From Phycisphaeraceae bacterium (lineage in GTDB: Bacteria; Planctomycetota; Phycisphaerae; Phycisphaerales; Phycisphaeraceae): a DNA stretch of 5,168 nt. Numbering within the stretch: position 1 is the stretch's first letter; every line of letters begins with the position of its first letter. The notes under the pieces were generated by a model. It was not told the origin of the DNA. It ran no database searches and was given only the letters and a program-made list of their open reading frames with translations. Position numbers and translations under genes: made by a program. Shown here piece after piece: positions 5,115 through 5,168 of the stretch. The stretch covers positions 1 through 5,168 of the forward strand of contig JAJDCT010000393.1 in assembly GCA_029260695.1 (NCBI GenBank), given 5' to 3'.

Positions 5115-5168
5115 CTACTCCAGTGTGTCCAGCACCTTCTGGAAGTTGTCTGCGGTGATGTTCTCGTG
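5115..5168 (-). CDS. nuoE: C-terminal tail of NADH-quinone oxidoreductase subunit E (partial)
   Basis: The minus strand enters the window in an open frame of 17 codons, HENITADNFQKVLDTLE, ending at TAG 5115-5117. The pattern, a short I/LT-x-(D/E) segment followed by a final helix, is typical of the C-terminus of the 24-kDa subunit NuoE. Gene order just upstream of nuoF supports this. NuoE carries the N1a [2Fe-2S] cluster and pairs with NuoF; its cluster ligands lie outside the window. The identification rests on a short tail plus context. Confidence 0.65.
   Translation of the reverse strand, partial: HENITADNFQKVLDTLE

Overview
The window is about 5.2 kb of moderately GC-rich bacterial DNA, roughly 58-65% GC where sampled in genes, with one clearly AT-richer island near the right end. 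It looks like ordinary chromosome of a Gram-negative-type bacterium. A lipobox lipoprotein with Asn after the lipidated Cys, a YqgE/AlgH protein and a complex I (nuo) operon all fit that. The overall feel, including a small extra gene in the nuo operon, suggests a planctomycete of the Phycisphaerae type. That assignment is an impression, not something the sequence proves.

Layout from the left: (1) the 3' end of an unidentified plus-strand gene ending in one transmembrane segment (1-174). (2) A 227-nt spacer with a strong GC hairpin. (3) A minus-strand lipoprotein with a rhodanese fold that lacks the catalytic cysteine (402-830). (4) A 243-nt divergent spacer. (5) A small plus-strand ORF of unknown function (1074-1280), whose stop overlaps the stop of the next, convergent gene. 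(6) A minus-strand pair: a YqgE/AlgH-family protein (2381-2965) followed 9 nt later by a serine beta-lactamase-fold hydrolase with a TTG start (1277-2371). (7) A minus-strand nuo segment: the C-terminal tail of nuoE (5115-5168), a 64-codon small gene (4916-5110), a 141-codon AT-rich membrane protein gene (4498-4923) and nuoF (3112-4485).

The nuo segment is the most interesting part. NuoE and NuoF together form the NADH-oxidising tip of complex I and are usually adjacent. Here they are separated by two genes, tightly packed and probably translationally coupled: nuoE stop, 4-nt gap, 64-aa gene, 8-nt overlap, 141-aa gene, 12-nt gap, nuoF. The 64-aa gene has the composition of its neighbours and looks native. 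The 141-aa gene, with three predicted membrane segments, is about 43% GC and looks acquired. nuoG does not follow nuoF; instead there is a weak terminator-like hairpin and then yqgE, which appears to start from an extended -10 promoter placed for a leaderless transcript.

I see no RNA genes, CRISPR arrays, transposases or integrases. There is no obvious defence or biosynthetic system, so the candidates for something undescribed are the two small genes inside the nuo operon.
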